Shown here piece by piece: positions 28,425-37,960 of a stretch of 64,000 nucleotides of DNA. Where the stretch lies: positions 267,226-331,225 of the forward strand of contig JADFXG010000002.1 in assembly GCA_015233895.1 (NCBI GenBank). Reading direction: 5' to 3'. Each line of letters starts with the position of its first letter. Positions within the stretch are counted from its first letter, which is position 1. Position numbers and translations under genes: made by a program. The notes below the pieces were generated by a model, which saw only the letters and a program-made list of their open reading frames with translations, made no database searches and was not told where the DNA came from. This stretch comes from Nitrospirota bacterium. Lineage in GTDB: Bacteria; Nitrospirota; Thermodesulfovibrionia; Thermodesulfovibrionales; Magnetobacteriaceae.

Positions 28425-29507
28425 TCACCTCAATTTAATAGTAGTTAAACTTAGCAATGCAAGCATAAAACCAACAATCCAAAACCTGACAACTGTTTTT
28501 GGTTCCAACCAGCCTTTTAGTTCAAAGTGGTGGTGTATGGGAGCCATCCTGAAGATTCTCTTACCGGTTAACTTAAATGATCCTACCTGCAAGATTACAG
28601 ATATTGTTTCTATCACAAAAATCCCGCCAACAAGCACCAGAACAATCTCATGCTTTGTTAGTGTGGCTAAGGTGCCAAGAGCACCACCCAATCCAAGAGA
28701 GCCTACATCTCCCATAAAAACCTCAGCAGGGTACGTGTTATACCACAAAAACCCCAGCGAAGCACCAAATATAGCTCCACAGCAGACCGTAAGCTCACCA
28801 ATTCCGTTTATGTAAATCACCTGCAGGTACTGTGCAAGCCCTGCATGGCCGGATATATAGACAAGTACGCCAGTTGCAAAAACCGCTATCGCAACAAGCC
28901 CTGAGGCAAGACCGTCTAAGCCGTCTGTCAGGTTTACCGCATTTGATGAGCCCACAATTACAAACACACTGAAAGGAATATAAAATATCCCAAAATCAAA
29001 AAGCCATTTCTTAAAAAAAGGTATTATCAGGTCGGTACTGTAGGGGTCTGACACGTTTAAGTACTGAATGACGGCAACGACCAACGCAATAGCTATCTGA
29101 AGGCCAAACTTGTACTTTGCCCTGAGCCCCTTTGCGTTACGCTTTGAGACCTTTAGGTAATCATCCCAGAAACCAATTGCACTGAAACATATTGTGGAAA
29201 CCAGTAAAATCAAAACGTGCCTGTTTGACAAGTTGCCCCAAAGCAAAACAGAGACTACTGTTGATATTATTATCAACACCCCTCCCATCGTAGGTGTACC
29301 TGCTTTACTGAGATGGCTTTGCGGTCCGTCATTGCGGATCTGTTGCGTAAGACTGATTCGCTTAAGAAATCTGATAGTCTCTGGGGCAAGCAAAAACGTT
29401 ATTGCCATTGATGTGATAATTGCCACTGCCGTTCTGAAAGTTATATAGCGAAATACATTAAACGGCGATACGTAATCGCGAAACGCATATAGCAGGTAAT
29501 AAAGCAT
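28425..29507 (-). CDS. mraY: Phospho-N-acetylmuramoyl-pentapeptide transferase MraY
   Basis: A 360-residue polytopic membrane enzyme that makes lipid I from UDP-MurNAc-pentapeptide and undecaprenyl phosphate. FWDDYLKV and NAVNLTDGLDGLASG carry the catalytic aspartates, and MAPIHHHFELKGW is the HHH signature near the C-terminus. About ten helices are evident and the length is standard. It overlaps the start of the upstream murF frame end by one base. Confidence 0.98.
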   Translation of the reverse strand: MLYYLLYAFRDYVSPFNVFRYITFRTAVAIITSMAITFLLAPETIRFLKRISLTQQIRNDGPQSHLSKAGTPTMGGVLIIISTVVSVLLWGNLSNRHVLILLVSTICFSAIGFWDDYLKVSKRNAKGLRAKYKFGLQIAIALVVAVIQYLNVSDPYSTDLIIPFFKKWLFDFGIFYIPFSVFVIVGSSNAVNLTDGLDGLASGLVAIAVFATGVLVYISGHAGLAQYLQVIYINGIGELTVCCGAIFGASLGFLWYNTYPAEVFMGDVGSLGLGGALGTLATLTKHEIVLVLVGGIFVIETISVILQVGSFKLTGKRIFRMAPIHHHFELKGWLEPKTVVRFWIVGFMLALLSLTTIKLR

Positions 29508-30868
29508 TAGTTTATAACTCCCTCCATTTTCAGTGCTCTTGAACCCTTGATAAGTACGGTATCTCCTTGTGCAACGACTGTGTTTAAAATTTCTGCTGCT
29601 GCTTTGGCATTATCAGCTTTGTAGGCGGCCCCTGAACTTTCACCTTTTTGGTACTCATCTGAGGCTAATCCCATAAGTTTGCCAACTGCAATGAAAACGT
29701 CAATTCCCTTAAGGCTCAATAACTGTCCCAGCTCCCTGTGAAACTTCTCGCTCTCAGCGCCAAGCTCAAGCATATCACCAAGCACTGCCACCGTGCGCCC
29801 ACTTTTTAATCTGCAAAGCTCCTCTACGGCAGCCTTAGTTGACGCAGGGTTTGAGTTATAGAGGTCTTTTATCAAAAGCATCCCGTCTCTTCTTTCTATT
29901 TCAAGACGCAGCGGAACTCCTGAAAACTCACTTACTGCCTCTGTCATATCGTCCTTGTTTAAACCAAGTTTAAAGCCGGCTGAGAGAGCAGAAAGTGCAT
30001 TGTGAACGTTAAAAACTCCCGCGATGTTTGTTATCAGAGCCTTAATGTCTCCATCAGGAAAAACCACTCTTGCTGAAAACCCTGTGCCATCTGTAAGACT
30101 CTCCACGTTCTCTGCCCGCATCGCACAGTGGCTACCAAATCCATACGTCAGTAGTTCTCTTTTTAGTGTGTTGTTTTTCCTTATTACCTCCTCCATTAGA
30201 TAGTTGTCATCGCCATTAACAATCATAGTGGAGGCAAAATCCATAAGCTCAAGCTTAGTCTTTCTAAGAGTTTCCATATCTCCAAAGCCCTCAAGATGGC
30301 CTGCCCCCAGGTTTGTCACAATCCCAATGTCGGGGCGCGCAATGTTACACAAAAGCTCAATGTCTCCCGCCACACTTGCTCCCATCTCTAGCACCGCTGC
30401 GCTTTCGTCATTAAGTTTACTTAAAGACAATGGAAGCCCTATGTGATTATTAAAATTTCCCATGGTCTTAAATACGTTGTAGCCTGTTGAAAGCACCTTG
30501 TACAAAAGTTCCTTTGTCGTAGTCTTGCCGTTTGTACCTGTTATGGCTATAACGGGAATTTTTTTTGACGCTCTTACATATGCCCCAAGTGATTGAAGTG
30601 CTTTAAGAGTATCCTCCACAAAAACAACCACAGTTCCCTTTGGGGGCTTAACACCACCCCTTGAGCATAAACAGCAGCAGGCCTTACCGAGAGCTGTTTC
30701 TATGAAGTCATGGCCATCAACGTTATTGCCCTTAAGGGGCACAAAGAGCTCATGCGTTTTAAGGGTGCGTGAGTCTATTGAAGCGCCGCTTAACAGTAGT
30801 TCTTTAGTTGAGTTATCAGATAAAACCTTACCGCCTGTGGCTTTGACTATATCATCAACTGTAAACAC
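29507..30868 (-). CDS. murF: UDP-N-acetylmuramoyl-tripeptide--D-alanyl-D-alanine ligase MurF
   Basis: A 453-residue Mur ligase adding D-Ala-D-Ala to the tripeptide. It shows SIDSRTL in the N-terminal domain, the ATP loop GTNGKTTTKELLYKVL, NNHIGLPLSL, and the C-terminal DLYNSNPAST. It lies 9 bases after murE and abuts mraY. Confidence 0.97.
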   Translation of the reverse strand: MFTVDDIVKATGGKVLSDNSTKELLLSGASIDSRTLKTHELFVPLKGNNVDGHDFIETALGKACCCLCSRGGVKPPKGTVVVFVEDTLKALQSLGAYVRASKKIPVIAITGTNGKTTTKELLYKVLSTGYNVFKTMGNFNNHIGLPLSLSKLNDESAAVLEMGASVAGDIELLCNIARPDIGIVTNLGAGHLEGFGDMETLRKTKLELMDFASTMIVNGDDNYLMEEVIRKNNTLKRELLTYGFGSHCAMRAENVESLTDGTGFSARVVFPDGDIKALITNIAGVFNVHNALSALSAGFKLGLNKDDMTEAVSEFSGVPLRLEIERRDGMLLIKDLYNSNPASTKAAVEELCRLKSGRTVAVLGDMLELGAESEKFHRELGQLLSLKGIDVFIAVGKLMGLASDEYQKGESSGAAYKADNAKAAAEILNTVVAQGDTVLIKGSRALKMEGVIN

Positions 30869-30877
30869 TATGCTTTT

Positions 30878-32356
30878 TTAATCCTTTTCCTTTAATAATT
30901 TCTTTAATATCTTTGAAGCTGTCTCTTTATCACTAAAGGGATGCTGAACACCTTTGATTTCCTGATAAGGCTCATGTCCTTTCCCTGCAATAACAACCGC
31001 ATCTCCGGCACCTGCCATATATATAGCATCACGTATAGCCTTTGCCCTGTCTGGCTCCACACTATAACCCTCTGCAGCGCCCTCCTCTATTTGTTTAATT
31101 ATATCCAGCGGCTCCTCATATCTGGGATTGTCTGATGTAATGATTGCGAAATCACTAAGGGATGTTGCCACAGCGCCCATAATCGGACGCTTACCCTTGT
31201 CACGGTTACCACCGCAGCCAAAAACCGTTATAATTTTCCCCGGAACTATTTTCCTTACGTTTTCAAGCAGATTTTTCAAAGCATCATCCGTGTGCGCATA
31301 GTCAATAATTACGTTAAAATCCTGCCCCTCGTCTATAGGTTCAAATCTGCCAGTAACGATCTTTAAGTTGTATATGCCGGCAAGTATGTCATTGAAGGGG
31401 ATACCCAGAGAGAGAGCTGTAGAAAATGCGGCAAGAATATTATATACATTTATGAGACCTCTCAGGTTTGAGGCAGTCTTATAATACTTACCATCTGAGG
31501 ATACTGTAAATTCAAGTCCTGACATAGAGAGGTTTATATCTGTTGCCCTTACATCGGCATCAGCATTTAAACCATAAGTAATCATCCGTCCGGGGTGCTG
31601 CGTGAATAACCTCCTGCCGTACGGATCATCTGTGTTTATAATGGCCGTGCCGGTTGGTTTAACCAGCTCAGTAAAGAGTCTCATCTTGGCGTTATAATAG
31701 TCATCCATGTCTTTGTGGTAATCGAGATGGTCTCTGGTCAGATTAGTAAACACAGCTGTGTCAAACTCAACCCCGTCAACCCGCCTTTGCGAAAGAGCAT
31801 GAGAGGAGACCTCCGTAACCACGTGCGTACATCCGGCTTTATACATCTCACTTAGATACATTTGAAACTCTGGGGACTCAGGAGTTGTGTGTCCTGCCGT
31901 ATGGACTTTATCTTTAATCATGTAGGCAACAGTGCCGATAAGTCCGACATCTTTAGCGTTAGCCTCAAGTATGGATTTCAGGATGTAAGAAGTGGATGTC
32001 TTGCCGTTTGTACCTGTTATTCCTGTTAGATTAAGATGTGTGGAGGGGTCGCCATAGTGATTGGCTGAGATATACCCCAGTGCAAGCCTTACATCCTCAA
32101 CCCTGACAAAGAGAACATCTTTGCCGCTATACGGCTCAATGTTAACATCATCTTCGTAGATAACAGAGCTGGCTCCATTTTTTACAGCATCGGCTATATA
32201 ATTGTGGCCATCTGAGTGTTCACCCTTTATAGCGAAAAACATATTGCCCGGCTGTACTTTCCTTGAATCATAAGTAACGCCGTTAGCTGTCCGTGTAAGA
32301 TTGCCGTCAATCTCACGCACCTTTATCCTGCCAAGCACCTCACTGATATTCATCAA
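30878..32356 (-). CDS. murE: UDP-MurNAc-L-Ala-D-Glu--2,6-diaminopimelate ligase MurE
   Basis: A 492-residue Mur ligase. TYDSRKVQPG lies in the N-terminal domain, GTNGKTSTSYILKSIL is the ATP loop, and NLTRDHLDYH follows. The DNPR motif within TSDNPRYE is the signature of meso-diaminopimelate specificity, so the organism is expected to have a DAP-type peptidoglycan stem. It follows ftsI by 20 bases. Confidence 0.97.
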   Translation of the reverse strand: MMNISEVLGRIKVREIDGNLTRTANGVTYDSRKVQPGNMFFAIKGEHSDGHNYIADAVKNGASSVIYEDDVNIEPYSGKDVLFVRVEDVRLALGYISANHYGDPSTHLNLTGITGTNGKTSTSYILKSILEANAKDVGLIGTVAYMIKDKVHTAGHTTPESPEFQMYLSEMYKAGCTHVVTEVSSHALSQRRVDGVEFDTAVFTNLTRDHLDYHKDMDDYYNAKMRLFTELVKPTGTAIINTDDPYGRRLFTQHPGRMITYGLNADADVRATDINLSMSGLEFTVSSDGKYYKTASNLRGLINVYNILAAFSTALSLGIPFNDILAGIYNLKIVTGRFEPIDEGQDFNVIIDYAHTDDALKNLLENVRKIVPGKIITVFGCGGNRDKGKRPIMGAVATSLSDFAIITSDNPRYEEPLDIIKQIEEGAAEGYSVEPDRAKAIRDAIYMAGAGDAVVIAGKGHEPYQEIKGVQHPFSDKETASKILKKLLKEKD

Positions 32357-32376
32357 ATATGTCCTCTTTCCTCAGT

Positions 32377-34101
32377 TTAATTTAAAATACCCGCCATATT
32401 GCTACCCTTATCCACAACCAGGACATTCTTTTTAATCATGTCCTCACGCGGCACATTTAAGTAGGTAAGAGCCTTCTCAGCGATATTTTTAAACACCGGT
32501 GCAGCTACAAGACCGCCATAAATTTCACCCCTTGGTTTCCATACAACTACTACCATTGCAAAGGCTGGCTTTTCAGCCGGTACAAAACCAACAAAGGAGC
32601 CTATGAAATCTGTGGATGAGTAGCGTCCAATGCTTCTGTCATACATTTGAGCTGTACCTGTTTTGCCTGCCACACGGTTACCAACCACCTCTGCGTACTT
32701 TGCAGTACCACCCTCCTGGGTAACCATCATAAGCGCACGGGTTACTATATCCACCACGCGTTTTGACACTATCTGGGGTCCTGGCTCAGGCTTGTTAATT
32801 TCTGAAAACGTACCGTCTTCTGTTATAGAACCTTTTACCACATGCGGATGTACCTTGTACCCGCCATTAGCTATAACAGAGTAGGCGGTCACTATCTGAA
32901 GCGGAGTCACGCCAACCTCTTGTCCTATTGGCATTGCCCCTATTGAGACTCCTGACCATCTTTCAGGACTTTTAACCAGCCCTGAGACCTCACCGGGCAA
33001 ATCAATGCCTGTCTTGTCTCCAAAACCAAACTTCTTAATATACTTATAAAGCCGCTGCTTGCCAAGTCTTTCAGCAAGTTTTATTGTTCCTACATTAGAG
33101 GACTTCTGGATGACTTCCATAAAAGTTAACACCCCGTGCGGATGGGCGTCTTTTATGATTTTCCCGCCAACTTCAATCCCTCCACCGCTACAATCTATTT
33201 TTTCGTCCTCGCGGGCAAGTTTCTCTTCAAGCACTCCTGAGGCTGTTACAATTTTAAATGTTGACCCGGGCTCATAGACATCTGTTACAGCGCGGTTTCT
33301 TCTGGATGCCGGGCTGGTTTTGACAGGATTATTAGGATCATATGTCGGTCTGTTAGAGATGGCTAAAATCTCTCCGGTAAACGGGTTCATCATAACTACT
33401 GTGGCAGCCACAGCCCGCCACTTTTTCATTGCCTCGTCCAGTTCCTTTTCCACTATGTACTGGAGCCCTTCATCAATTGTCAGCACTATACTGTTGCCGA
33501 AGTTCTCAGCGTCATCCTCGGAATAAAACCTGTTACCGCGGGCATCCCGCTGAACAGCGTACTTTCCACCCTCTCCGGTCAGCTCCTTATCATACTTAGC
33601 CTCAACGCCCTCAAGCCCCTTATTGTCAAGATTGACAAAGCCAATAATGTGGGAGGCAAGAGAACCAAGCGTGTAGGACCGCTTTGCCTCCGGCGTTATC
33701 CCTATGCCGCCAATTCTCAGGTTTTCCACCTTTGCTATTTCCTCAAGAGTGATTTTCCGTTTAATCCAGAAAAAGTTCTTGCTGCTCTTAAGCTGTCCGG
33801 ATAACTCATTTGTGCTAACATCAATCATCTTAGCAAGCTGATACAGCTTTTCCTCGTTGCCGCCAAAGTTGGCCCTGTCCAGATATACTGAACCCCGCTC
33901 AAGGTTTGCAACAAGCCGTCTTCCTTTTCTATCAAAAATCATACCTCTTCTTACCTGAATGTCAACCTCGGCAATTCTCTGATTTGCCGACTTCTTGACA
34001 AACTTATCGTGATTTAGCACCATAAGGTCAAATAGCCGCCCCACGACAGCTAAGAAACCAAGCGCTATCAAAATAAATACAAAATATACTCTCTTACCCA
34101 T
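32377..34101 (-). CDS. ftsI: Septal peptidoglycan transpeptidase FtsI (PBP3 type)
   Basis: A 574-residue class B penicillin-binding protein. A signal-anchor helix (about 5-25) is followed by the pedestal domain with RRGMIFDRKGR and the transpeptidase domain. Active-site motifs are STFK (within EPGSTFKIVTA), SSN (KSSNVGTIKLA) and KTGTAQ. It crosslinks septal wall together with FtsW. No PASTA domain is seen. Confidence 0.96.
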   Translation of the reverse strand: MGKRVYFVFILIALGFLAVVGRLFDLMVLNHDKFVKKSANQRIAEVDIQVRRGMIFDRKGRRLVANLERGSVYLDRANFGGNEEKLYQLAKMIDVSTNELSGQLKSSKNFFWIKRKITLEEIAKVENLRIGGIGITPEAKRSYTLGSLASHIIGFVNLDNKGLEGVEAKYDKELTGEGGKYAVQRDARGNRFYSEDDAENFGNSIVLTIDEGLQYIVEKELDEAMKKWRAVAATVVMMNPFTGEILAISNRPTYDPNNPVKTSPASRRNRAVTDVYEPGSTFKIVTASGVLEEKLAREDEKIDCSGGGIEVGGKIIKDAHPHGVLTFMEVIQKSSNVGTIKLAERLGKQRLYKYIKKFGFGDKTGIDLPGEVSGLVKSPERWSGVSIGAMPIGQEVGVTPLQIVTAYSVIANGGYKVHPHVVKGSITEDGTFSEINKPEPGPQIVSKRVVDIVTRALMMVTQEGGTAKYAEVVGNRVAGKTGTAQMYDRSIGRYSSTDFIGSFVGFVPAEKPAFAMVVVVWKPRGEIYGGLVAAPVFKNIAEKALTYLNVPREDMIKKNVLVVDKGSNMAGILN

Positions 34102-34126
34102 AGAGAGAGTGCCTCTTAATAGAGGA

Positions 34127-34423
34127 CTAAATCCTTTCTTTTACGTAAAAAACCTTGTTTCTGTCAGGAAAATCAAAACCCATCTTTTTTATAGCCACAT
34201 TGTCTATTGAGGCTATAGAAAGAAGATTATCTCTGGCAGCAATGAGATTTCTCTGCTCTTTAACAAGCACTGCTTTCCTGTGCTGAAGCACTCCCATTCT
34301 GTACTCGAGTGATTTAATGCTGGAGCGCAGCCACACCATATAAAAAACACTAATAACTATTAAACCTATTGCCGCTGCTGACAGAAAATGTCTAAAAACC
34401 GAACCTCTAATTTCAGATATCAT
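34127..34423 (-). CDS. ftsL: Cell division protein FtsL
   Basis: A 98-residue bitopic protein with a short cytoplasmic start, one membrane helix (about 12-31) and a coiled-coil periplasmic segment (about 32-70). FtsL sequences are weakly conserved, so the call rests on size, topology and its position between rsmH and ftsI. It overlaps rsmH by 4 bases. Confidence 0.88.
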   Translation of the reverse strand: MISEIRGSVFRHFLSAAAIGLIVISVFYMVWLRSSIKSLEYRMGVLQHRKAVLVKEQRNLIAARDNLLSIASIDNVAIKKMGFDFPDRNKVFYVKERI

Positions 34424-35289
34424 AGCTTGATTCCTCCTCTGAGTTTGGCTGACCTTGCAGCAGGATTTTCCTTTATTTCCTGAGCTTGTGCCATTACCGG
34501 TTTTTTTGTTAGAACAGCCATACGTCCCTCTGTTTTACTCTCTGCCAAAAACCTCTTAACTATACGGTCCTCAAGTGAGTGGTAAGAAATCACACAAAGC
34601 CGTCCACCTGGATTTAACACATCCCGTGCTCCCAAAAGCCCATTTTTTAAAGAGTTAAGCTCATCGTTTACATAGATTCTGAGAGCTTGAAATGTCCTTG
34701 TGGCAGGATGGACCTTTCCCCTTCCGCCATAAACGTCTAAGACAATTTGCGAAAGTTCACGGCAAGTCCTGATTTTTCTGATACGCCTTGTTTTAACAAT
34801 CGCATCGGCGATTTTCACACAGAGTGGTTCTTCACCAAAATTTTTTAAAATCTCCTCAAGTTCTTTCTTATTCAGGGTGTTTACTACCTCTTGCGCACTT
34901 TTGCCCTGAGTTATGTCCATTCTCATGTCAAGCGGATATTCAGAGTCAAAACTAAAACCGCGCTCGTGGTTTTTTACCTGAAACATTGACATACCTAAGT
35001 CAAAGAGCACTCCGTCAACACCTGTTAAACCAAGGCCCTCAACGACATCACGAATGCGGGAAAAATTTTCCTTTACGAATTGTACAGGTTTCCCTGTGAG
35101 CCGCTCAGCTGCCTGCTTTTGAGCCTCAATGTCTTTATCAAGGGCTATTAATCTGCCGCCGGTCAGTACATTTACTATCTCCAGGGCATGACCTCCGGTT
35201 CCCACAGTCCCGTCAACGTACACCCCATTTCTTTGTACGTTTAGCATCCCCATGACCTCTGCCGCCATAACCGGCCTGTGAATAACCAT
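34420..35289 (-). CDS. rsmH: 16S rRNA (cytosine1402-N4)-methyltransferase RsmH
   Basis: An S-adenosylmethionine-dependent methyltransferase (MraW) of 289 residues from the chosen start. HRPVMAAEV opens the protein, DGTVGTGGHALEI is the cofactor loop, and DLGMSMFQ and the C-terminal SYHSLEDRIVKRF block are family hallmarks. A TTG at 35316 extends the frame into mraZ, but ATG 35289 gives the normal opening, so it is preferred. Confidence 0.96.
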   Translation of the reverse strand: MVIHRPVMAAEVMGMLNVQRNGVYVDGTVGTGGHALEIVNVLTGGRLIALDKDIEAQKQAAERLTGKPVQFVKENFSRIRDVVEGLGLTGVDGVLFDLGMSMFQVKNHERGFSFDSEYPLDMRMDITQGKSAQEVVNTLNKKELEEILKNFGEEPLCVKIADAIVKTRRIRKIRTCRELSQIVLDVYGGRGKVHPATRTFQALRIYVNDELNSLKNGLLGARDVLNPGGRLCVISYHSLEDRIVKRFLAESKTEGRMAVLTKKPVMAQAQEIKENPAARSAKLRGGIKL

Positions 35290-35305
35290 TGTATTATATT
35301 CATCC

Positions 35306-35764
35306 TTACACGCCAAGGGCTGACAACTCGCCCTCTATCTGCTTTATTTCGTCGCTGCTTCGTTTTATTACCTTTGACAACCTTTCCTTATCCCAGACCT
35401 CTATGATATCCTCCTGCCCTACAACAACAATCTCGGCATTTAGCTCTATCTTTACGTCCTCTCTCAGTGCCGGCGGAATTAATACCCTCCCCTGCTTGTC
35501 CACTTCACACTCTACTGCCGACCCTATAACTTTTCTCTTAAAAAACTTCACAGCCTCGTTTGTCTTAGGAAGGGTCTTTACTTTTTCCATCAGTGCCTTC
35601 CACTCCTCCTCAGGAAATATCTGCAGACACTCGTCATTTAAAGTGGCCGTTATATACAGGTTATTCCCGTAATTGCTCTTTAAAACGTCGCGAAACGAGG
35701 CAGGTACTATCATTCTGCCCTTTTCGTCCAGTCTCTGGTTATGTCTGCCGAAAAATCCTGTCAT
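35306..35764 (-). CDS. mraZ: Transcriptional regulator MraZ
   Basis: A 152-residue protein with two SpoVT/AbrB-like swapped-hairpin repeats. Each carries the DNA-binding motif D-x-x-G-R (DEKGRMIVPASFR and DKQGRVLIPPALR). MraZ binds repeated boxes ahead of its own gene and represses the dcw operon. Here four such boxes are visible directly upstream, which strongly supports autoregulation. Confidence 0.97.
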   Translation of the reverse strand: MTGFFGRHNQRLDEKGRMIVPASFRDVLKSNYGNNLYITATLNDECLQIFPEEEWKALMEKVKTLPKTNEAVKFFKRKVIGSAVECEVDKQGRVLIPPALREDVKIELNAEIVVVGQEDIIEVWDKERLSKVIKRSSDEIKQIEGELSALGV

Positions 35765-35767
35765 CTA

Positions 35768-35819
35768 CCATTTCCTTCCATTGTCATCCACTTTATACCA
35801 CTTTATCGGTAATTGTCAA
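35768..35819 (-). promoter_or_regulatory. dcw operon promoter with four MraZ boxes
   Basis: Minus-strand TTGACA (35814-35819), a 16-base spacer and TATAAA (35792-35797) form a good sigma-70 promoter. Four boxes ending in TGG lie at exact 10-bp steps (AAAGTGG at 35798-35804 and 35788-35794, ACAATGG at 35778-35784, GAAATGG at 35768-35774). They run from the -10 region to just before the mraZ start, matching known MraZ operators, which are direct repeats at one helical turn. Confidence 0.85.
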
Positions 35820-36043
35820 GAAAAAAATTAGTAAAAATTAAAAATTTTTTTATTTTTTTATTTATCAAGCTAAGTAATTGTTTTTGTTGAAAAACAAGTT
35901 ATAGTAAATATCATTATGTCTGAGTTTTTTAACTGCAGAAAAACCTCAAAACCTATGAAATTCAATTTCCTTAACCAGCAGCAAAATGTTATATTAAAAT
36001 TCTATGAGGACAACGAACTCACAAAAGAGAGAGGTGTAAACAA

Positions 36044-37543
36044 ATGGAAATAACAATTAAGGATGCTTATGAATTGGACTACAAGTCGGATTGTCTGGTG
36101 CTGCCGTTTTTTGAGACTGCCGACATGGAGCTTTGTGCTGATATAGATGCAAAAATCGGCGGGCTTATTCAGAAGGTGATAACGTCGGGGGAGTTTAAAG
36201 CAAAAGAGGGCCAGTGTGTAGTGCTTTATGTCTCGGGGGTAAGTTTTGACAGACTGTTGTTGGTTGGGTTAGGGAAAAGAGCGGACATAACGGCTGAGAA
36301 ATTAAGAAGAGCAGGCTCAAAGGCCTTTGTGCGGGCAAGGGAGTCAAAAACTGAGACTGTTACAATATCAGTGAGAGCATTAAATGAGACAGAGAAATCA
36401 ATCGGCGCTTTCAGCCCGCCGTATTACTTTACTGAGGGGGCAATGCTTGGCCTTTACCGGTATCTGAAGTACAAAAAGGCTGATGATGATAAAAAAGACG
36501 AAAAAGAAATAAAAGAAGCTGTGATTTTATCTAAGGACAAAGATTTCCCCGTTCAGTGGCTTACACTTAACACAATGGCAAGCACGTTTGCACGGGATCT
36601 TGTAAATTCGCCATCAAAGGACATGACACCAACATCGCTTACCGATGTGGCGAAATCTTTGGCGGGAAAAAATCTGAAAGTTAAAGTATTAGAACAAAAA
36701 GATTCGGAAAAAGAGGGGATGTGGTCATATCTGGCTGTAGCAAAGGGTTCGGCAGAGCCTCCAAAGTTTATAGTGCTTGAATACAACGGAGCCGGAAAGG
36801 CTGTACCGCTGGCAATAGTGGGAAAGGCAATAACTTTTGACAGTGGCGGACTGTCTCTTAAACCAGCTGATTCCATGGAGGATATGAAACAGGATATGGC
36901 AGGAGGCGCTGCAACCCTTGCCATCTTTAAGGCAGTATCGTTCTTAAAACTTCCGATTAACCTTATCGGAGTGCTGCCGGCAACGGAAAACATGCCGGGA
37001 GGGCATGCAATCAGGCCAGGTGATGTTGTGACAGCAATAACCGGAAAGACAATTGAGATTTTAAACACAGATGCCGAAGGACGGCTTGCGCTTGTGGATG
37101 CCATAGGCTACGTCATAAAGCATTACAAACCGGAGGCCGTAATAGATATGGCCACACTGACCGGAGCCTGCTCTATAGCGCTTGGCAACGAGGCTGTTGC
37201 TATGATGGGTAATGACGAAAAAATAATGGCTGAAATTAGAGAAGCCTCAGATGAAACCTTTGAACGTGTGTGGCAGATGCCTCTATTTGAAGAGTTCAAA
37301 GAATATTTAAAAAGCGATGTGGCAGATATTAAAAACATAGGCGGACGCACAGGCGGGCTAATCACAGCAGCTTACTTTATAAAGGAATTTGTGGGAGAGA
37401 CCCCGTGGGTGCATCTTGATATAGCCTCTACCGCTTTTTTAGCCAAACCTAAGCCGTACTTTGTTAAAGGAGCAACGGCAGTGGGCGTTAGATTGCTTTT
37501 AGAACTAATCCGAAAGAGAGTCGAAAAAGCACAGAAATCCTAA
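36044..37543 (+). CDS. pepA: Leucyl aminopeptidase (M17 family)
   Basis: A 499-residue cytosolic metalloaminopeptidase that removes N-terminal residues during peptide turnover. The M17 signature NTDAEGRL is at residues 341-348, and the metal-ligand regions VGKAITFDSGGLSLKP and DMKQDMAGGAA precede it. The N-terminal domain is the usual macro-like fold. It is divergent from mraZ and its stop codon is directly followed by the ATG of a cupin gene, so the two form a unit. Confidence 0.96.
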   Translation: MEITIKDAYELDYKSDCLVLPFFETADMELCADIDAKIGGLIQKVITSGEFKAKEGQCVVLYVSGVSFDRLLLVGLGKRADITAEKLRRAGSKAFVRARESKTETVTISVRALNETEKSIGAFSPPYYFTEGAMLGLYRYLKYKKADDDKKDEKEIKEAVILSKDKDFPVQWLTLNTMASTFARDLVNSPSKDMTPTSLTDVAKSLAGKNLKVKVLEQKDSEKEGMWSYLAVAKGSAEPPKFIVLEYNGAGKAVPLAIVGKAITFDSGGLSLKPADSMEDMKQDMAGGAATLAIFKAVSFLKLPINLIGVLPATENMPGGHAIRPGDVVTAITGKTIEILNTDAEGRLALVDAIGYVIKHYKPEAVIDMATLTGACSIALGNEAVAMMGNDEKIMAEIREASDETFERVWQMPLFEEFKEYLKSDVADIKNIGGRTGGLITAAYFIKEFVGETPWVHLDIASTAFLAKPKPYFVKGATAVGVRLLLELIRKRVEKAQKS

Positions 37544-37918
37544 ATGAAGCCTGTTGTTAAGACAGAGTTCAGGGAGGTTCCCTCCTATATCACAAAGGAC
37601 GGCTCTGAGATACGAGAGCTTATGCATCCATCCGTGCATGGGAATAAAAACCAGAGCCTTGCCAGCGCTGTAATTGCACAAGGGCAGGAAACCTTGCTAC
37701 ATAAGCACATAAATACAGAAGAGCTCTACCACATAGTGTCCGGCACAGGGCTTATGCACATAGATGGCAGTGAGTTTGCTGTTAACCCGGGAGATACGGT
37801 TTTAATAGAGCCTGGGATTCCTCATAAGATAAAAAACACTGGGCGGGAGCCGCTACAAATCCTCTGTGCATCCTCCCCACCCTACAGTCACAGTGATACT
37901 ATCATCTTGTCTAAGTAA
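37544..37918 (+). CDS. Cupin-domain protein
   Basis: A 124-residue small beta-barrel protein. The cupin motifs are visible: LLHKHINTEELYHIVSGTG (metal-binding HxH and E) and PGDTVLIEPGIPHKI (final His). Such proteins may be isomerases, dioxygenases or sensors; the substrate cannot be inferred. It starts immediately after the pepA stop and ends at a shared terminator. Confidence 0.88.
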   Translation: MKPVVKTEFREVPSYITKDGSEIRELMHPSVHGNKNQSLASAVIAQGQETLLHKHINTEELYHIVSGTGLMHIDGSEFAVNPGDTVLIEPGIPHKIKNTGREPLQILCASSPPYSHSDTIILSK

Positions 37919-37919
37919 A

Positions 37920-37947
37920 AAGGCGGCCTTTGTAAAACAGCCGCCTT
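37920..37947. terminator. Bidirectional terminator between the cupin and flagellin genes
   Basis: AAGGCGGC and GCCGCCTT form a perfect 8-bp stem with a 12-base loop between two converging genes. On the minus strand a run of U follows, giving a proper intrinsic terminator for the flagellin transcript. On the plus strand the run is weaker. Confidence 0.85.
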
Positions 37948-37960
37948 ATCATTACAATGT

